From: Cryptomeria japonica
Taxonomy: Eukaryota > Streptophyta > Pinopsida > Cupressales > Cupressaceae
NCBI RefSeq assembly: GCF_030272615.1
Contig: NC_081409.1
Coordinates: forward strand, 872,753,927-872,817,926
Reading direction: 5' to 3'
DNA length: 64,000 nt
A model generated the notes under the pieces. It was not told where the DNA came from. It made no database searches and was given only the letters and a program-made list of their open reading frames with translations. Positions 1 through 11,370 of this stretch are shown here, piece by piece. Within the stretch, counting starts at the first letter, position 1. Every line of letters begins with the position of its first letter. A program made the position numbers and the translations under genes.

Positions 1-1290
1 CATGTTTTTAGGGATTACATTGATACTATTAGGAATACAGAGCCTTTGGCTCATATGTCTCTTGCTTCCACATCTGGCATCATTCCATTCACTCCTTGAG
101 AGGATTACCCCCTGGTTATGAAGAGGATACACTGATAGACTTGGCAATAGGACAACTAAATGTCCGAGAAGTGGCTAACATCAGATTCCTGGAGCATGAG
201 GATTTCATTGCTGATAGTGACTTCATTGCTTTGAAGGAGTTCACTGCATTCCTCTATCAACATAAAGGATCTCAAATTAGGAATAACATGAGAAATAGTG
301 AAGAAGAGCAGCAACTTCAAAAGTTACAAGAGGAGATGGATCTTTTGATGAGAGAAATGACATATGAGAAGGGAAGACAATTGCTTAAGGAAGCTGGTGT
401 GCTATTACACTCTGGATGGGACATGAACTCTGCCTTGTTGTTTGATGGATTCCTCAAGAAACAGGACCCAAGTAGGCAAATGATGCCAAAAGAGATTGAT
501 AAACTCTTTAGAGGATCAGGATATGATCCAGATCAGAAGGCTCTTCTACAGTGGGCTATCTATCCCAAAGATAAAAGACCTATATTGGTTGATACAGAAG
601 AAGCTTTTGGACATTTGATGGTGCAGTAGGTTGGAAAGATTGACCCTAGAACAACTGCCAAACTAAATTTGGATGTTGCTAAACTGAACCAAGATCAGAT
701 AGAGTTTCTGGTCCGAGAAAATTCTACATACAAAAGCCTATATGAGAAAACCGATGAAGAAAAATAGAGGCTACAAGTAAGATTGCTTTAGATTGATACA
801 GGTACCAGTCAAATAGGGTTCACATACAGTGTTGACAGAGATGCCATGGATGCCTTGATAGACGCTATTTATTGGAGGAATAGGGCCGAAAAGACATCTT
901 GGTAAGTAGAAAAGGTACATCAAAAGATGGATATGTTGATTTTGGAGATCATTGAACATAGGTTTAGAAGTATGATGCAAGTTGCATAAATCTATTGGAA
1001 AACATACACTGGAATAGTCAAAGCTTTGAAAGAGCATGAAAGGCTCAGGTCTCGGTTGGAAGACATGATGAATGACAATAGTCTGATTCATCCAGGTGAG
1101 AAAATTGAAGCCGAGGCTTACTTGAAGTCCCATGATGAATTGGCAAATCAATTAAGGAAAGAGCTTCAGAGGCTGGACGATGGGAATACCCCTAGGGTAC
1201 CCTCTTTTTACAGTAATGGTGAGTTAGTATCGTTCGAACAGTGGAAACAAGATATCATTGATGAGAGTAATTGAGCAGTAGCAAAGCTGG
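1..1290 (+). pseudogene. Decayed 3' half of an unrecognised coiled-coil retroelement ORF
   Basis: Open stretches at 96-629 and 1026-1274 share a reading frame; the segment between them stays readable in that frame apart from stops such as the TAG near 769. Bases 1-98 read in another frame, so one frameshift lies near 96-100. The protein is charged and predicted coiled coil (runs such as EEEQQLQKLQEEMDLL). The block DFIADSDFIALKEFTAFLYQ followed by GRQLLKEAGVL...GWDMNSALL is collinear with EEFLADNNFVTIGAFMQFVW and GREMVSKVGVL...EWDITDALV in the frame at 17.8-18.1 kb. I therefore read it as a diverged, truncated relative of the 15,733-19,383 ORF. The 5' part lies outside the window. No catalytic motif is visible and the function is unknown. 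It belongs to an element rather than a host gene by inference from that similarity. Confidence 0.55.
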
Positions 1291-1512
1291 ATCGAGACAA
1301 AGAATTGTCACTTTGTGTTAATCATATTCTATCCAATCATTTCCAGACAAAAAGTGACATGAGGACACTAAACAATGATGTTCTAATGTATAAAGATGAT
1401 AAGTACATTCAACACATAGGAATGCTGAACTTGCTTATCTTCTAGTTTGTTAAAAAAAGTGCTAATTAATAGTTATGTGCTAAAAAGCCATGATGCTTGG
1501 TGACAATGTATA

Positions 1513-1530
1513 CCCTCATATAAATGAGGG
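1513..1530 (+). promoter_or_regulatory. TATA-like box inside a perfect 7-bp inverted repeat
   Basis: CCCTCAT at 1,513-1,519 and ATGAGGG at 1,524-1,530 are perfect inverted repeats around ATAA, so TATAAAT (1,519-1,525) sits in the hairpin. It lies about 240 bp downstream of the left coiled-coil ORF, where the 3' LTR of that element would be expected. Promoter function is inference. Confidence 0.3.
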
Positions 1531-1807
1531 AACTTTTGTAACAATAAAGATCATTAGAGAAGAAGTATAATATAGCCTCAGGCTTACTATTGTACCATTT
1601 TGTGAACATACATAATATAATCAGTCGTCTTTCCTTTGTGTATATGCTGTGGATTACTGCATCTTTCTGTAGGCAGTTGCTTGTGATATTATCTAAAGGA
1701 GATAAGGTTACTTGTGTTCTTCCAGTAAAACTCTGTGTTTCATATTGTGGAGTTAAATAAAAGATTTACTTGCGAATATAGTTTTGTACATAGTGCGCCT
1801 ACATATT

Positions 1808-1845
1808 ATCTCAACCATGGTGCGCCTGCATATGTATATAGTTTT
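1808..1845 (+). repeat. 38-bp direct repeat, copy 1 (second copy at 20,400)
   Basis: Identical over 38 bp to 20,400-20,437, with unrelated flanks on both sides. A degenerate version of its core (TAGTGCGCCTACATAT) also lies immediately upstream at about 1,792-1,807. Both copies lie downstream of a member of the same coiled-coil ORF family. The meaning is unknown. Confidence 0.6.
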
Positions 1846-2933
1846 TTTTATAGGTGGAAAGCCTGAGGTTCAATGTCGAACTTGGTTGCTTTGATACCAC
1901 ATGTAATATTCCACATCTAGCATACACTTGATCCAGCTAACTCACTGGTTTACTAACCAACTATCTAGCGAACTGCTTAATGTCTACTAAGAATAACAGT
2001 CATAAATGACCATCATAAGATAATTAACATACACTTGAGTCAGTTGATTCATTGGTTACATAACTTCTAGGTTTAGCTGATCCAATTCGTTACATAACAG
2101 TCTCATGTCTATTGATATTAACAGTTTACAAGGACCTTCATAGGATTGTGACATAACCTAACAAGCCAACTGCTACAAATCCCCTATCTCTAACAAGCTT
2201 CAAATGTCATCATGGAATTAAACCTAATACAACATTGGTTCCCTTATTTAGCTAAATTAACACATCATATTATGACTCAACAAAAAATACGGTTCTAATA
2301 TATATTTTTGTCTTTCTATATTCCCAAAAGTATGCATCTAATTGATGATAAGAATCCTTCTTCAGGTCTTGCAACCATGGAGACTAGTTATAATCTGATT
2401 ATAACTGATGTGCATTGATTCCAAGATGAACCATATTCGGTTGAACTATGAGTTAAGAGTGGAAAACAAATAAACATAGAAAACAAATAAACATACAATA
2501 GCTACAAATTATAGCAAGGTATTGTGACTATAAGATAGAAACCATCCTAGGAGCCTCCAATATATCAAAAGTTGAGAAAGTAGCAAGCTTACTGTACAAA
2601 GACAATGATCACTATAAAGTTGCAGTCAAGTTTAAAGCATTGGTTTGTGGGAACAAAGGGTTTCATATGGGGATAGAGCAGTCTCATGAAATATCATGAT
2701 AGTCATAATCATAATCTAAAGAGTAGTCAAATCTTCAAGATAGATTGGTGATAGTGCAGTCATTCTATTGAGCATCAAATCTGAATTAAGTAAAATATCT
2801 TGATTTGAGAAATTAAATCATAGAAGCCATCTCTCTTTGGAAGAAATCATCATTTTCATTGATACCGTAATAACCCATAAGTTATCGAACAAGTCTAAAA
2901 GCATTCTATCATAGTATCTAAGATTCAAACAGT

Positions 2934-2970
2934 ATCGATGAGACCCAGCAATGTCTCATCGATATAAAAG
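2934..2970 (+). promoter_or_regulatory. Perfect 11-bp palindrome abutting a TATAAAAG box
   Basis: ATCGATGAGAC (2,934-2,944) and GTCTCATCGAT (2,953-2,963) are perfect inverted repeats with an 8-nt loop. TATAAAAG (2,963-2,970) begins on the last base of the right arm. This is the best plus-strand core promoter candidate for the older element whose ORF resumes at 15,733 after the nested insertion. Before that insertion the TATA box would have been about 1.7 kb upstream of the ORF start. Confidence 0.45.
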
Positions 2971-3184
2971 GGGCATTGAAGAAAGCAAATGCCTATCAAC
3001 TTCAGAAAGGACTCATCAAAGATAGTAACTCCATCAATAAAAGATTTCGAGGAAAGTGGAGATGGTTCTCATTGACAAGAAAAGGTCTTCGAGGATATAA
3101 TACTATCGGTGCAAAAAGACTCACTGAAAGAGATGGTCCTATTTATCGGGCCCTGTAAGTGTCATTCAACTCTTTGTTGATCCA

Positions 3185-3700
3185 ATGACCTGCGTTGATT
3201 CGTAGCTGGGAGATGCTCATGGTTTACCTATTGCGAAGTAGCGAAAAGATGGTAGGCCCGGGCGAGGTGGTCAATAGAAGGAATAAAAGCAGTGCAAGTC
3301 CCTGAGATCTAACGGCCCACGTTATTTCATGGGATGAAGATGATCACGAGTTACCTATCATGAAATGGCGAAAAGGAAAGTGGGTCGATGTGGTAGTAAA
3401 GCTAAAGTTAAAGACCAATCATTTCTCTTTTGATCGAACGGATCGCGTGGTTTCGTGGGATGGAGATGATCAAGTTTTACCCTTCGCGAAATAGTGAAAA
3501 GTGGCGGGTCCTAGAAGTAGGCAGGTTTTCCAAAGATTAAAGAGTGGTTGGTTCAGAGAATGATCAACGACCCGCATTGATTCGTGGCCAGAAGGTGCTT
3601 GAGATTTAGCCTTCACGAAGTAGCGAAATGACATGGCAGTCCAGTTAGTGGTCCAGGTGGTTTAGGTGGCAAATCAGAAAGTCACACGTGGCCTCGAGGT
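3185..3700 (+). repeat. Degenerate ~128-bp tandem repeats, left part (about 4 units)
   Basis: A recurring core, CGAA(A/G)TAGCGAAA, is seen near 3,235, 3,363, 3,487 and 3,616, giving spacings of about 125-129 bp. Each core is preceded by a TTCGTGGGA-like half and a GATGATCA...TTACC segment, so each unit has loose dyad character (TTCG...CGAA). The same family resumes at 15,011 on the other side of the nested Athila-like insertion, so the array was one leader tract before insertion. Confidence 0.65.
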
Positions 3701-3937
3701 TAAGTAAATCAACGAATAAACTTGGCGACCAGGTGGTGGGACCAACAGACAGATTGAATCATACCACCAACGAAGAGGTGACCTGTCAGGCACAGGTGGC
3801 AATTTAGAAGTGGATCCCACAGAAGTTTTTCGGCAAGTAAGAAGTTGCCACGTTGGTTTCTTAGGAGATCGAATGCCAGGGTGGATAGCATTGAATTAGA
3901 GGGCCCACATCTACCGGATTAAAGTTATTAAAGAGCG

Positions 3938-3942
3938 GGTAT
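3938..3942. other. Target-site duplication GGTAT (left)
   Basis: GGTAT immediately precedes the TG of the 5' LTR at 3,943 and is repeated exactly after the CA of the 3' LTR at 15,006-15,010. A 5-bp duplication is normal for LTR-retrotransposon integration. Confidence 0.9.
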
Positions 3943-5206
3943 TGATAAGTCGATGCTTTGACATGTTTTTTATCATGACTCTTAGGTTTTTTGGCATCTT
4001 TTGGGTTGCATTGTGATAGTAAAGTATTGTGAATTGACTATATGTAATCCATGTTTTAAAATTAAACTTAAGAAATCATGTTTGAACTTTGTCGGTTAAT
4101 TCCTGCAGCCATGCCAATTTATTCCTATAGCCAAATGATTTGTCCCTGTGATATGCAGATTATTTAGGCTAATGTCATATGTGAGTTAATGAATGTATTA
4201 ATTGAGTAAGATACATATGCATGTCCTTGTATGTTGTTTTAGTTTTAGTACAGATAATAATTGATGCTGCGGTGGATGATTTTCTTTCACGCCTAAGGAC
4301 TAAAGAACCACGTTCAGATAACTGGAGGTCAAACTGAAGGGGATTCGAGCAAACACAATGTATGGCATAATCAGAGCAGTTATACTTCACCATATGAGTG
4401 TAACTCTGGCGCATATTGAATTCACAACATATCGCTTTGGCATGCAAAGACTATGGTTCAGTTTTAGATCCACGGTTCCTGCAACCAAGCTCTCAGTTAT
4501 CTCCTTCATTTGACATTTATCCACCTCTTCTTTTGGGCGTAACTTGAGTTATCCATTGTAGTTGATCTTTTCTTTATAATAAGCTCTTCCTTCTTTCTTA
4601 GAGTTAGATAAGATGGAAAGGAATTGAGCAGAGTTTTGACAAGCATTCTGAATTTTCTCTTTTAGATATGTAATCATTTTTAGGAAGAAATAAATAAGAA
4701 TATGTTGTTCTGATCCGTTAATAGTACTTTGCTGGAAGTTTGATATCACTCATCCAAGGGGGCCAACTTGGTGAGTGATCCTGTGTTTATGATCATTGAA
4801 GTTAGTTTTTACTTAGTTACAGTAGAAGTTCATGACTGGATTGTTCCTACAGCCACTGGAAATAGATCTGCTGACTGTTCCTGCAGCCAAGATAGAACGG
4901 TATGATTTCTGTTATTTTCATTAGATCATTTCAGCAGTCTTTTGTGAAGCTTTCATATAGCCTTTTATGATTTCCATTCCTGCCTTTCCTTTCTGCATAA
5001 TGTTAGTTACTGTAGTAATGCAGAATAATCATTTAAGGAGCTTAGTGCATATATATTGCAGACCCATTTCAAGTTTTACGTTCCTGGATTGATAACTAAA
5101 TGAACACCAGCCATGAAAATAGTAAACCCTCCCATATGAATGTCTAAACTTCGGATTGAGATTTCAATTAGAGGTATTATTATTATCATTATAGTTGGGG
5201 TAGACA
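3943..5206 (+). repeat. 5' LTR of the Athila-like element
   Basis: It begins TGATAAGTC and ends GACA. It aligns along its whole length with 13,743-15,005; by eye the copies differ at a few percent of positions, mostly C/T and G/A. It contains repeated TTCCTGCAGCC-type motifs at 4,100, 4,122, 4,476, 4,844 and 4,878. No clear TATA box was chosen. Confidence 0.9.
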
Positions 5207-5210
5207 TTTT

Positions 5211-5230
5211 TGGCGTCGTTGCTAGGGATG
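5211..5230 (+). other. Primer-binding site (tRNA-Asp type, Athila-like)
   Basis: TGGCGTCGTTGCTAGGGA starts 4 nt after the 5' LTR. It resembles the TGGCGCCGTTGCCGGGGA primer site associated with Athila-type elements and a tRNA-Asp primer. Two C-to-T changes fit methylation decay. The tRNA assignment is from family knowledge, not checked against a tRNA gene. Confidence 0.7.
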
Positions 5231-5299
5231 GTGTCAAGCTAAGAACCTTTTATGATTATTTTAGTTTCTAGTTAATTGTTTGAAATTTCATGAATTTGC

Positions 5300-6737
5300 A
5301 TGCATAATAGAAGAAGAGATGCCAGAGGTAGATTTCTGCCCACTCATACTACTCATGCAGAAGATAATTTTCTAGATATAAACCCTTTTGCTGAACTGTA
5401 TCAAGTCCCCCAAAATTTGAATCACGCTAAGTTTGAATTTCCAGAAGGTAGTCTTCAATTCCTTTTTGGTCCACAAGAAGAAGAATTTCCTATAGTAACA
5501 ACCCTCACAAGTCCAATGCAAGGGAAGCCACCTCCTGTTGGGAATAATCCACCACCACCACCTGGTCCAACATTTGAGTTTCCCATCTCTGATCAGCATG
5601 ATAATGCTAACCTCAAGAACATTCTAGCATCTTCACTTCCTAAATTCTATGGGTTGGTGACAGAGGATCTCGATACATTTCTATTTGAGTTTGATGTTCT
5701 CTGTTGGAGTTTTGACTATACTACAGATGCCCATAGACTCAAAATTTTTCCAGCCACTTTGAAGGAGTCATTCATGAGATGGTTTATGAGCTTGGGTAGT
5801 AGCACAATCAACACATGGGATGAGATGAAACGGTTGTTTCTTGCAAAATATAAAGATTATTGTAGAGGCACTGATCGTCATGGGGATGATATCTTTAGAA
5901 TGACATAAACTGAAGATGAGAGCCTTGAGGATTATCTGGAAAGGTTTTTGTTTAGTGTCAAGAAGTCCAAGCATAGTACTCTGAATGAAGATTCCCTCAA
6001 ATTGATATTCTTGAGGGGTATCAGTGATGAATGCACCGATTCCTTAGATCTCATGGGAGGGGGTGACATTACACAATCTATTTGGGCTGAAATAGGACAA
6101 ATTTGCAAGAAGTATTCCAGATCTACTTCTAAGAAGAATAGGAGATTTAAGCCAGGGGCACCATCATCAGCATCTAGAACTGGAGTTTCTAGATTGGAAC
6201 TTAGCCATCTATTAAAAGATTTCAAGGAGGACATTATAAACAATATGGCTACTCAGTTGGATACATTGGTAGCTAAGAAGAAGCATGAGGAAGCTGATGC
6301 ATTCCTTGCAAAATTATATCCTCATTGTAAACAACGAAAGAAAGATTGCAGATGTAAGATGGTTGCAAATGTTGAAGTACTTGATTTCAAACCAATTCAA
6401 GGTGAGGATGAACAAGTCTTCTATGTTGTTCAAAGAAGACCAAATTTTCAAAGACAAGGTATGCCACCTGATCTGCTTTCCTTTTCTGGTTATAGTGGTA
6501 ATTCTTATGCACCAAATAACCAATGGCAACCACAGTATTCTCAAAATTTTGGTAACTATCCACATTAGTATGGATCACAAGGCCAAGGGTAGCAATTTGC
6601 TAATCAAATTCCCCAGTGACTGGTATCCAGCACAGGGTCCAGGGAACCAGTTTCAAGGGAATTGGCAACCTATCTCTCAATGGAGGGGAAACCCATCATG
6701 GCCATCCCAATCTTCTGGATATCATCCCCCTGCTTAG
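5300..6737 (+). pseudogene. Gag polyprotein of the Athila-like element (broken)
   Basis: The open stretch from 5,300 contains a proline-rich linker (PPPPPGP, about residues 83-90) and then a retrotransposon gag core (SSLPKFYGL...DTFLFEFDVLCWSF...TLKESFMRWFMSL...WDEMKRLFLAKY, about residues 108-190). A TAA at 5,906 interrupts the frame, which continues from 5,948 in phase; TAG follows at 6,566. Between about 6,600 and 6,640 the reading moves by one base into the frame used by the protease region, and another TAG is at 6,735. Most stops fit lost Gln codons. A CX2C-type cysteine motif is only weakly visible (CKQRKKDCRC). Function by family: capsid/nucleocapsid protein. Confidence 0.8.
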
Positions 6738-6758
6738 CAGCCACAACCTCCTACTTTA

Positions 6759-9700
6759 ATGCCTCTTCCTGCAGCTACACCTGCACCTCCTAAGCCAACA
6801 CAGTTGCCTAATCCAAATATCAAATCTCAACAACAACAACAAACTTATTCAGCTAATGCTAATCAATACCCATCCTACTCTTTATCACTAGATGATATTC
6901 ACCTCCGATCTGGGATAACTTTACCTAATCCCTCTCATCCCGTTATTACTGAGGTACAAGCAGAGCAGCCAATCTCTGATCCTAAAGATATAATACCTCA
7001 GAATCAAATATTACCACCATTTCCCCATAGACTGAAAGACAAAGAAGTTTCTACTGAACAAAAGCAAAGATTTGATATTCTTGATCAACTGAAGCACATT
7101 TGTGTTAAAATTCCATTATTGCAAGCAATAAAGGATGTCCCTATATATGGTAAGGCATTGAGAGAAGCATGCCTAAAGAAACCTGGTAGAAAGAAAAATG
7201 ATCCACAAACAGTTCATGTTATGGGTCAATTGGCTGATATTATGTTAGGGAACATTGCTATTCCAAAGTATTCTGATCCAGGTAGTCCTATTGTGAGTAT
7301 AGTCATTAATGGTAGTCAAATAAAAAATGTTTTAGTTGATCTAGGGGCAGCCATTAATGTAATGACAAGGGAAATAATGAAACATCTAGAGATCGATAGT
7401 TTAAGGGCTACACCCATAGTTCTCCAACTTGCTGATGGATTTGCAGTAAGACCTGATGGTATCATAGAAGATATAGTAGTTATTCTAGATTCCTGGGAAT
7501 ATCCTGCAGACTTTATGATTTTATCTCCAAAAGCAACATTGGGGGGATATCCAGTCATTTTGGGAAGACCATGGCTTGCCACAACTGATGCATATATTAG
7601 GTGTAGATCAAGAGACATGACTATTTCAGATGGCAGTTCCACAAAAACATTAGCCTTGTATTCCCCAGCACAACCTCAACTTGAGCAGCAACAGACAGTT
7701 TGGCCTATTTTGGGAGAGGAATCTGAAGAAATTGACTCTATTAATCACCTTATGATGATTAATCGAGTGCCACTCATGCAGTTATATGATGAAGAATCAA
7801 TTCTTTATAAGGTCCTGACAAATGAATTAATAGAAGATCAAGAATTGCAGGAATTGGTTCTGAATATTGCAGGTTTGGACTTTCCTGCAGCCACTGATAT
7901 CTTGCATACCTTGTTGCCGCAAGAATTGTCTTATTCTCATTTTTCTGATATAAATCAGATTGATCTTACTATCAAGATAGAGGTGGAATTGAATAAATAT
8001 TTGAACATCAATAAGAATATAGCAGATACTCAAAAGGATAGCCTAGTGGACTTGCTGAAACTCCATAGAAATGCTTTTGCATGGGATTACAAGGATATGA
8101 ATGGAATTGATCCAGTAGTTTGTACTCATCGTATATACATAAAAGATGAGTGTTTCCCCCTCAGACAACCTCAAAGAAGAGTCAACCCTGCCTTGAAGGA
8201 GATAGTTAAAGAAGAATTGCAGAAATTGTTGAAAGCTGGGTTTATCTATCCTATCTCTGATAGTCAATGGGTATCACTTTTGGTGATAGTTCCTAAAAAG
8301 GGAGGCAAATGGAGAGTATGTGTTGATTATAGAGCCTTGAACTTAGCCACAAGGAAGGATCATTTTCCACTACCATTTGTGGATCAGGTATTGGATTCTT
8401 ACTGGTAAGAGATATTTTTCATTCCTAGATGGATTTAGTGGCTATAATTAGATACAAATAGCTCTCGAGGATCAGGAGAAAACAACATTTACTTTCCCAT
8501 GGGGCATGTATGCATATTCTGTTCTTCCTTTTGGGTTGTGTAATGCTCCAACCACTTTTCAAAGGGCAGTGATCAGTATTTTTTCTGATATTTCTCAAGA
8601 TATTATGGAAATTTAGATGGATGACTTTACAACTTATGGCTCTGAATTTGATTAGGCATTAGGTAATTTGAAGAAAGTTTTATAGTGGTGTGAAGACTAC
8701 AACTTGTCTCTAAACAGTGAGAAGTGTTTCATTATGATGGAAGAAGGAATAGTCCTTGGTCATCATATATCTGTACAAGACATACAAGTGGATCCAACAA
8801 AGATTGAGGTTATTCAGCATATTAATGACCTTGTCAAGCAAAAAGATGTGATAAGTTTTCTTGGCCATGCTAGATACTACAAAAGGTTTATCAAAGATTT
8901 CATCAAAATTTCAAGTCCCTTATATACACTGCTTACTAAAGATGCATAATTTAAATGGACTTCAGCATGCAATGAAGCTTTTTTAAAGCTTAAGCATGCT
9001 TTGACTCAAGCACCAGTTCTAAAAGGACCAAATTGTTCTCTGCCATTCCAAATCCATACTGATGCATCTAATTATGCCGTAGGAGCAGTGCTGGGACAAA
9101 AAGTTGACAAGTTGGAAAATGCAATATATTATATCAGCAAGAATTTGCAGGGATCTGAATTGAATTATATAGTTACTAAAAAAGGAAATGCTAGCTGTCA
9201 TATATGCCATTAACAAGTTTAGACACTATATTACAGGGTATCCCATATTTGTGCATACAGATCATACTGCAATTAGATATCTCATGAATAAGCCATCAAT
9301 CACCAGTAGACTGGCTCGCTGGTTATTGTTGATGCAAGAATTTGATATCACAGTTGTTGATAAGCTAGGGAAGTCTAATGTTGTTGTAGATTATCTTTCA
9401 CGTCTTCAATTGCAGGAAGATTCTACAATGATAGATGACACTTTTCCAGATGAGCATTTGTTTCTCATATAGGCTCATACTCCATGGTATGCTCATATTG
9501 CCAACTTTTTAGCTGCAGCTAAGATCCCAATTTCTTTTTCTCCTAAGGAAAGAAGGTTGCTAGTTGAAAAAAGTTTTAACTTTTCATGGATTGCTGATTG
9601 TCTATTTTATACTAGACCTGACCAAGTCATGCGAAGATGTGTCAGAGAAGATGAAACATATGACATCCTGCATGCATGTCATGATGAACCATGTGGAGGT

Positions 9701-10918
9701 CATTTTGTTGCCAAAAGGACAATATTGAAAACACTCAATACCGGATACTATTGGCCTACATTACACAAGGATGCAACCTAGTACACAAGGAAATGTGACA
9801 GATGTCAGCGAATGGGTAGACCTACAAAATCTAATGAGATGCCACTATATCCTCAAATATCTGTTACACCATTTGACAAGTGGGGATTAGATTTTGTTGG
9901 CCCCATTGATCCACCTTCTAATGGCAAATCCTATATCTTGGTATGTACAGACTATGTATCGAAATGGGTAGAAGCTAGAGCTATGCAACATGCAAGAGAT
10001 AATAAGGTGGTCGAGTTTCTCTATGAAGAAATATTTACAAGGTATGGAGTACCAAGGGAAATTGTCTCAGATCAGGGACCTCAATTTACATCAACATTGA
10101 TAAAAGCTTTGATAAATGAATACAATATAAGACACATGAAATCTAATCCATATCATCCACAGTCTAATGGACAAGAAGTTACCAATAGAGAGCTTGAGGC
10201 TATTCTTACAAAAATAGTGTCTATCCACAAGAAAGATTGGTCTTATCAACTATCAGAGGCAATTTGGGCATATAGAACAACATGGAAAACACCAATTGGA
10301 TTCACACCTTTTGAGATGGTTTATGGAAAAATAACAATGACACCTATTGGATTTGAGCATAAAACCTTAAGAACAGCTCTACAACTGAATATGACATTGT
10401 CTGAAGCACAGAAGGAACACATTCAACAGTTAAGTGCTCTTGATGAATGGAGGAAGATAGCTATTCGACAGACTGAATTGATTCAAAACCAAAGAGCAAG
10501 ATGACATGATAAATATATCAGAGAAAAGAAATTCAAAGTTGGTGACTGGGCACTCTTGTATGATTCCAGATATAAGGATGCTATGGGAAAACTCCAAACA
10601 AGGTGGTTAGGTCCTTATGAGGTAGAAGAAGTTTTTCAGAATGGAGCAGTCCGTTTGTCCATAATAGATATTGTTCGATTTAAACTCTTAGTGAATGGAC
10701 ACCGACTACGACTTTATCACAGGCCAACTATTAGAGAAGAGTTCCTGCAACAGTTTGCTCCCCAAAGTGAAATAAAAGTTCCTGCAGCAAATGGCAAGGT
10801 TCCTGCAGCAACTGCCAATGATTCGGTATCAATTCATGAGCTTCCTATTGCACTTGGGCGTATTGATAAAGGTGATGTTCCTGCAGCCTCTGCAGTGAAC
10901 TTATTCACTATATCATAA
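6759..10918 (+). pseudogene. Pol polyprotein (protease, RT, RNase H, integrase), broken
   Basis: Domains in order: aspartic protease near 7,300-7,600 (VLVDLGAAINVM, with DLG where DTG/DSG is usual); reverse transcriptase from about 8,060 to 8,950 (KWRVCVDYRALN; LPFGLCNAPTTFQRA); RNase H about 9,000-9,410 (HTDASNYAVGAVLGQ; VDYLSRL); integrase zinc-binding region about 9,600-9,810 (H...H...C..C); integrase core 9,860-10,300 (WGLDFVGPI, VSDQGPQFTS, HPQSNGQ); C-terminal chromatin/tail region to 10,918 (GPYEVEEVFQNGAVRL). Reading frame changes occur near 8,400 and 9,185. In-frame stops include 8,449, 8,614, 8,653, 8,683, 8,947, 9,470, 9,779 and 10,502. The YMDD catalytic motif has a TAG in the first position (8,614). 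The C-terminal tail carries three VPAA repeats encoded by the TTCCTGCAGC motif. Confidence 0.9.
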
Positions 10919-11152
10919 TAAAATATTTCCATGGGGAATATTGTTCTCCGTACATAAAGTTCCATCCACTACATTCCATTCCACTTTCTTACTTGTCACT
11001 TCATTTCATTTCGCCATCATTTTCGCCCAATTGCAGGTACGTGTATATTGTATTTCATTTTAATTATGCATTTATTAGTTCATTATGATTTTTATCTTGT
11101 TTAAATCCACTTCAAACCCGAAATCTCGTCAGCCTGTGTGGACACGTGCTAG

Positions 11153-11167
11153 GTTAAGTTGGGGGGT
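11153..11167 (+). other. Internal polypurine-tract-like sequence between pol and the 3' ORF
   Basis: TTAAGTTGGGGGGTAC closely matches the true 3' PPT TTAAAGTTGGGGGGCA at 13,728-13,742. It lies between pol and the extra ORF, the position of a second plus-strand priming site in some retroelements. Priming here is inference. Confidence 0.5.
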
Positions 11168-11370
11168 ACTTTATGGTCCTTTTCCCAATAAGATTTATTA
11201 TCTATTTTTTTAATATCCCGAATTGATTTCCTAACTGACATTACTTATGATGATTATTATTTCACGCAAGTGAATAATAAGGTCTTCCACCAAATTAAGA
11301 TATGTAGATTTTAGTTTTTTGTGAAACTGTCAAACATTTTGGTGAAGCTGTAGAAGTATCAGAGTAAAAG

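Larger units (their letters stand above)
1291..2930. other. Non-coding stretch, probable 3' end of the left element and unassigned DNA
   Basis: No convincing coding sequence was found on either strand. The first part (to about 1,850) has LTR or 3'-UTR character: a TATA-like site in a palindrome at 1,513-1,530 and a 38-bp sequence found again at 20,400. From about 1,850 to 2,930 it is AT-rich unique-looking DNA in which I see nothing. Confidence 0.4.

Noticed and set aside
5300-10918. Possible endogenous pararetrovirus (caulimovirid)
   Set aside because: Integrase core, LTRs, PBS, PPT and 5-bp duplication are all present, which identifies an LTR retrotransposon; no movement protein is seen.
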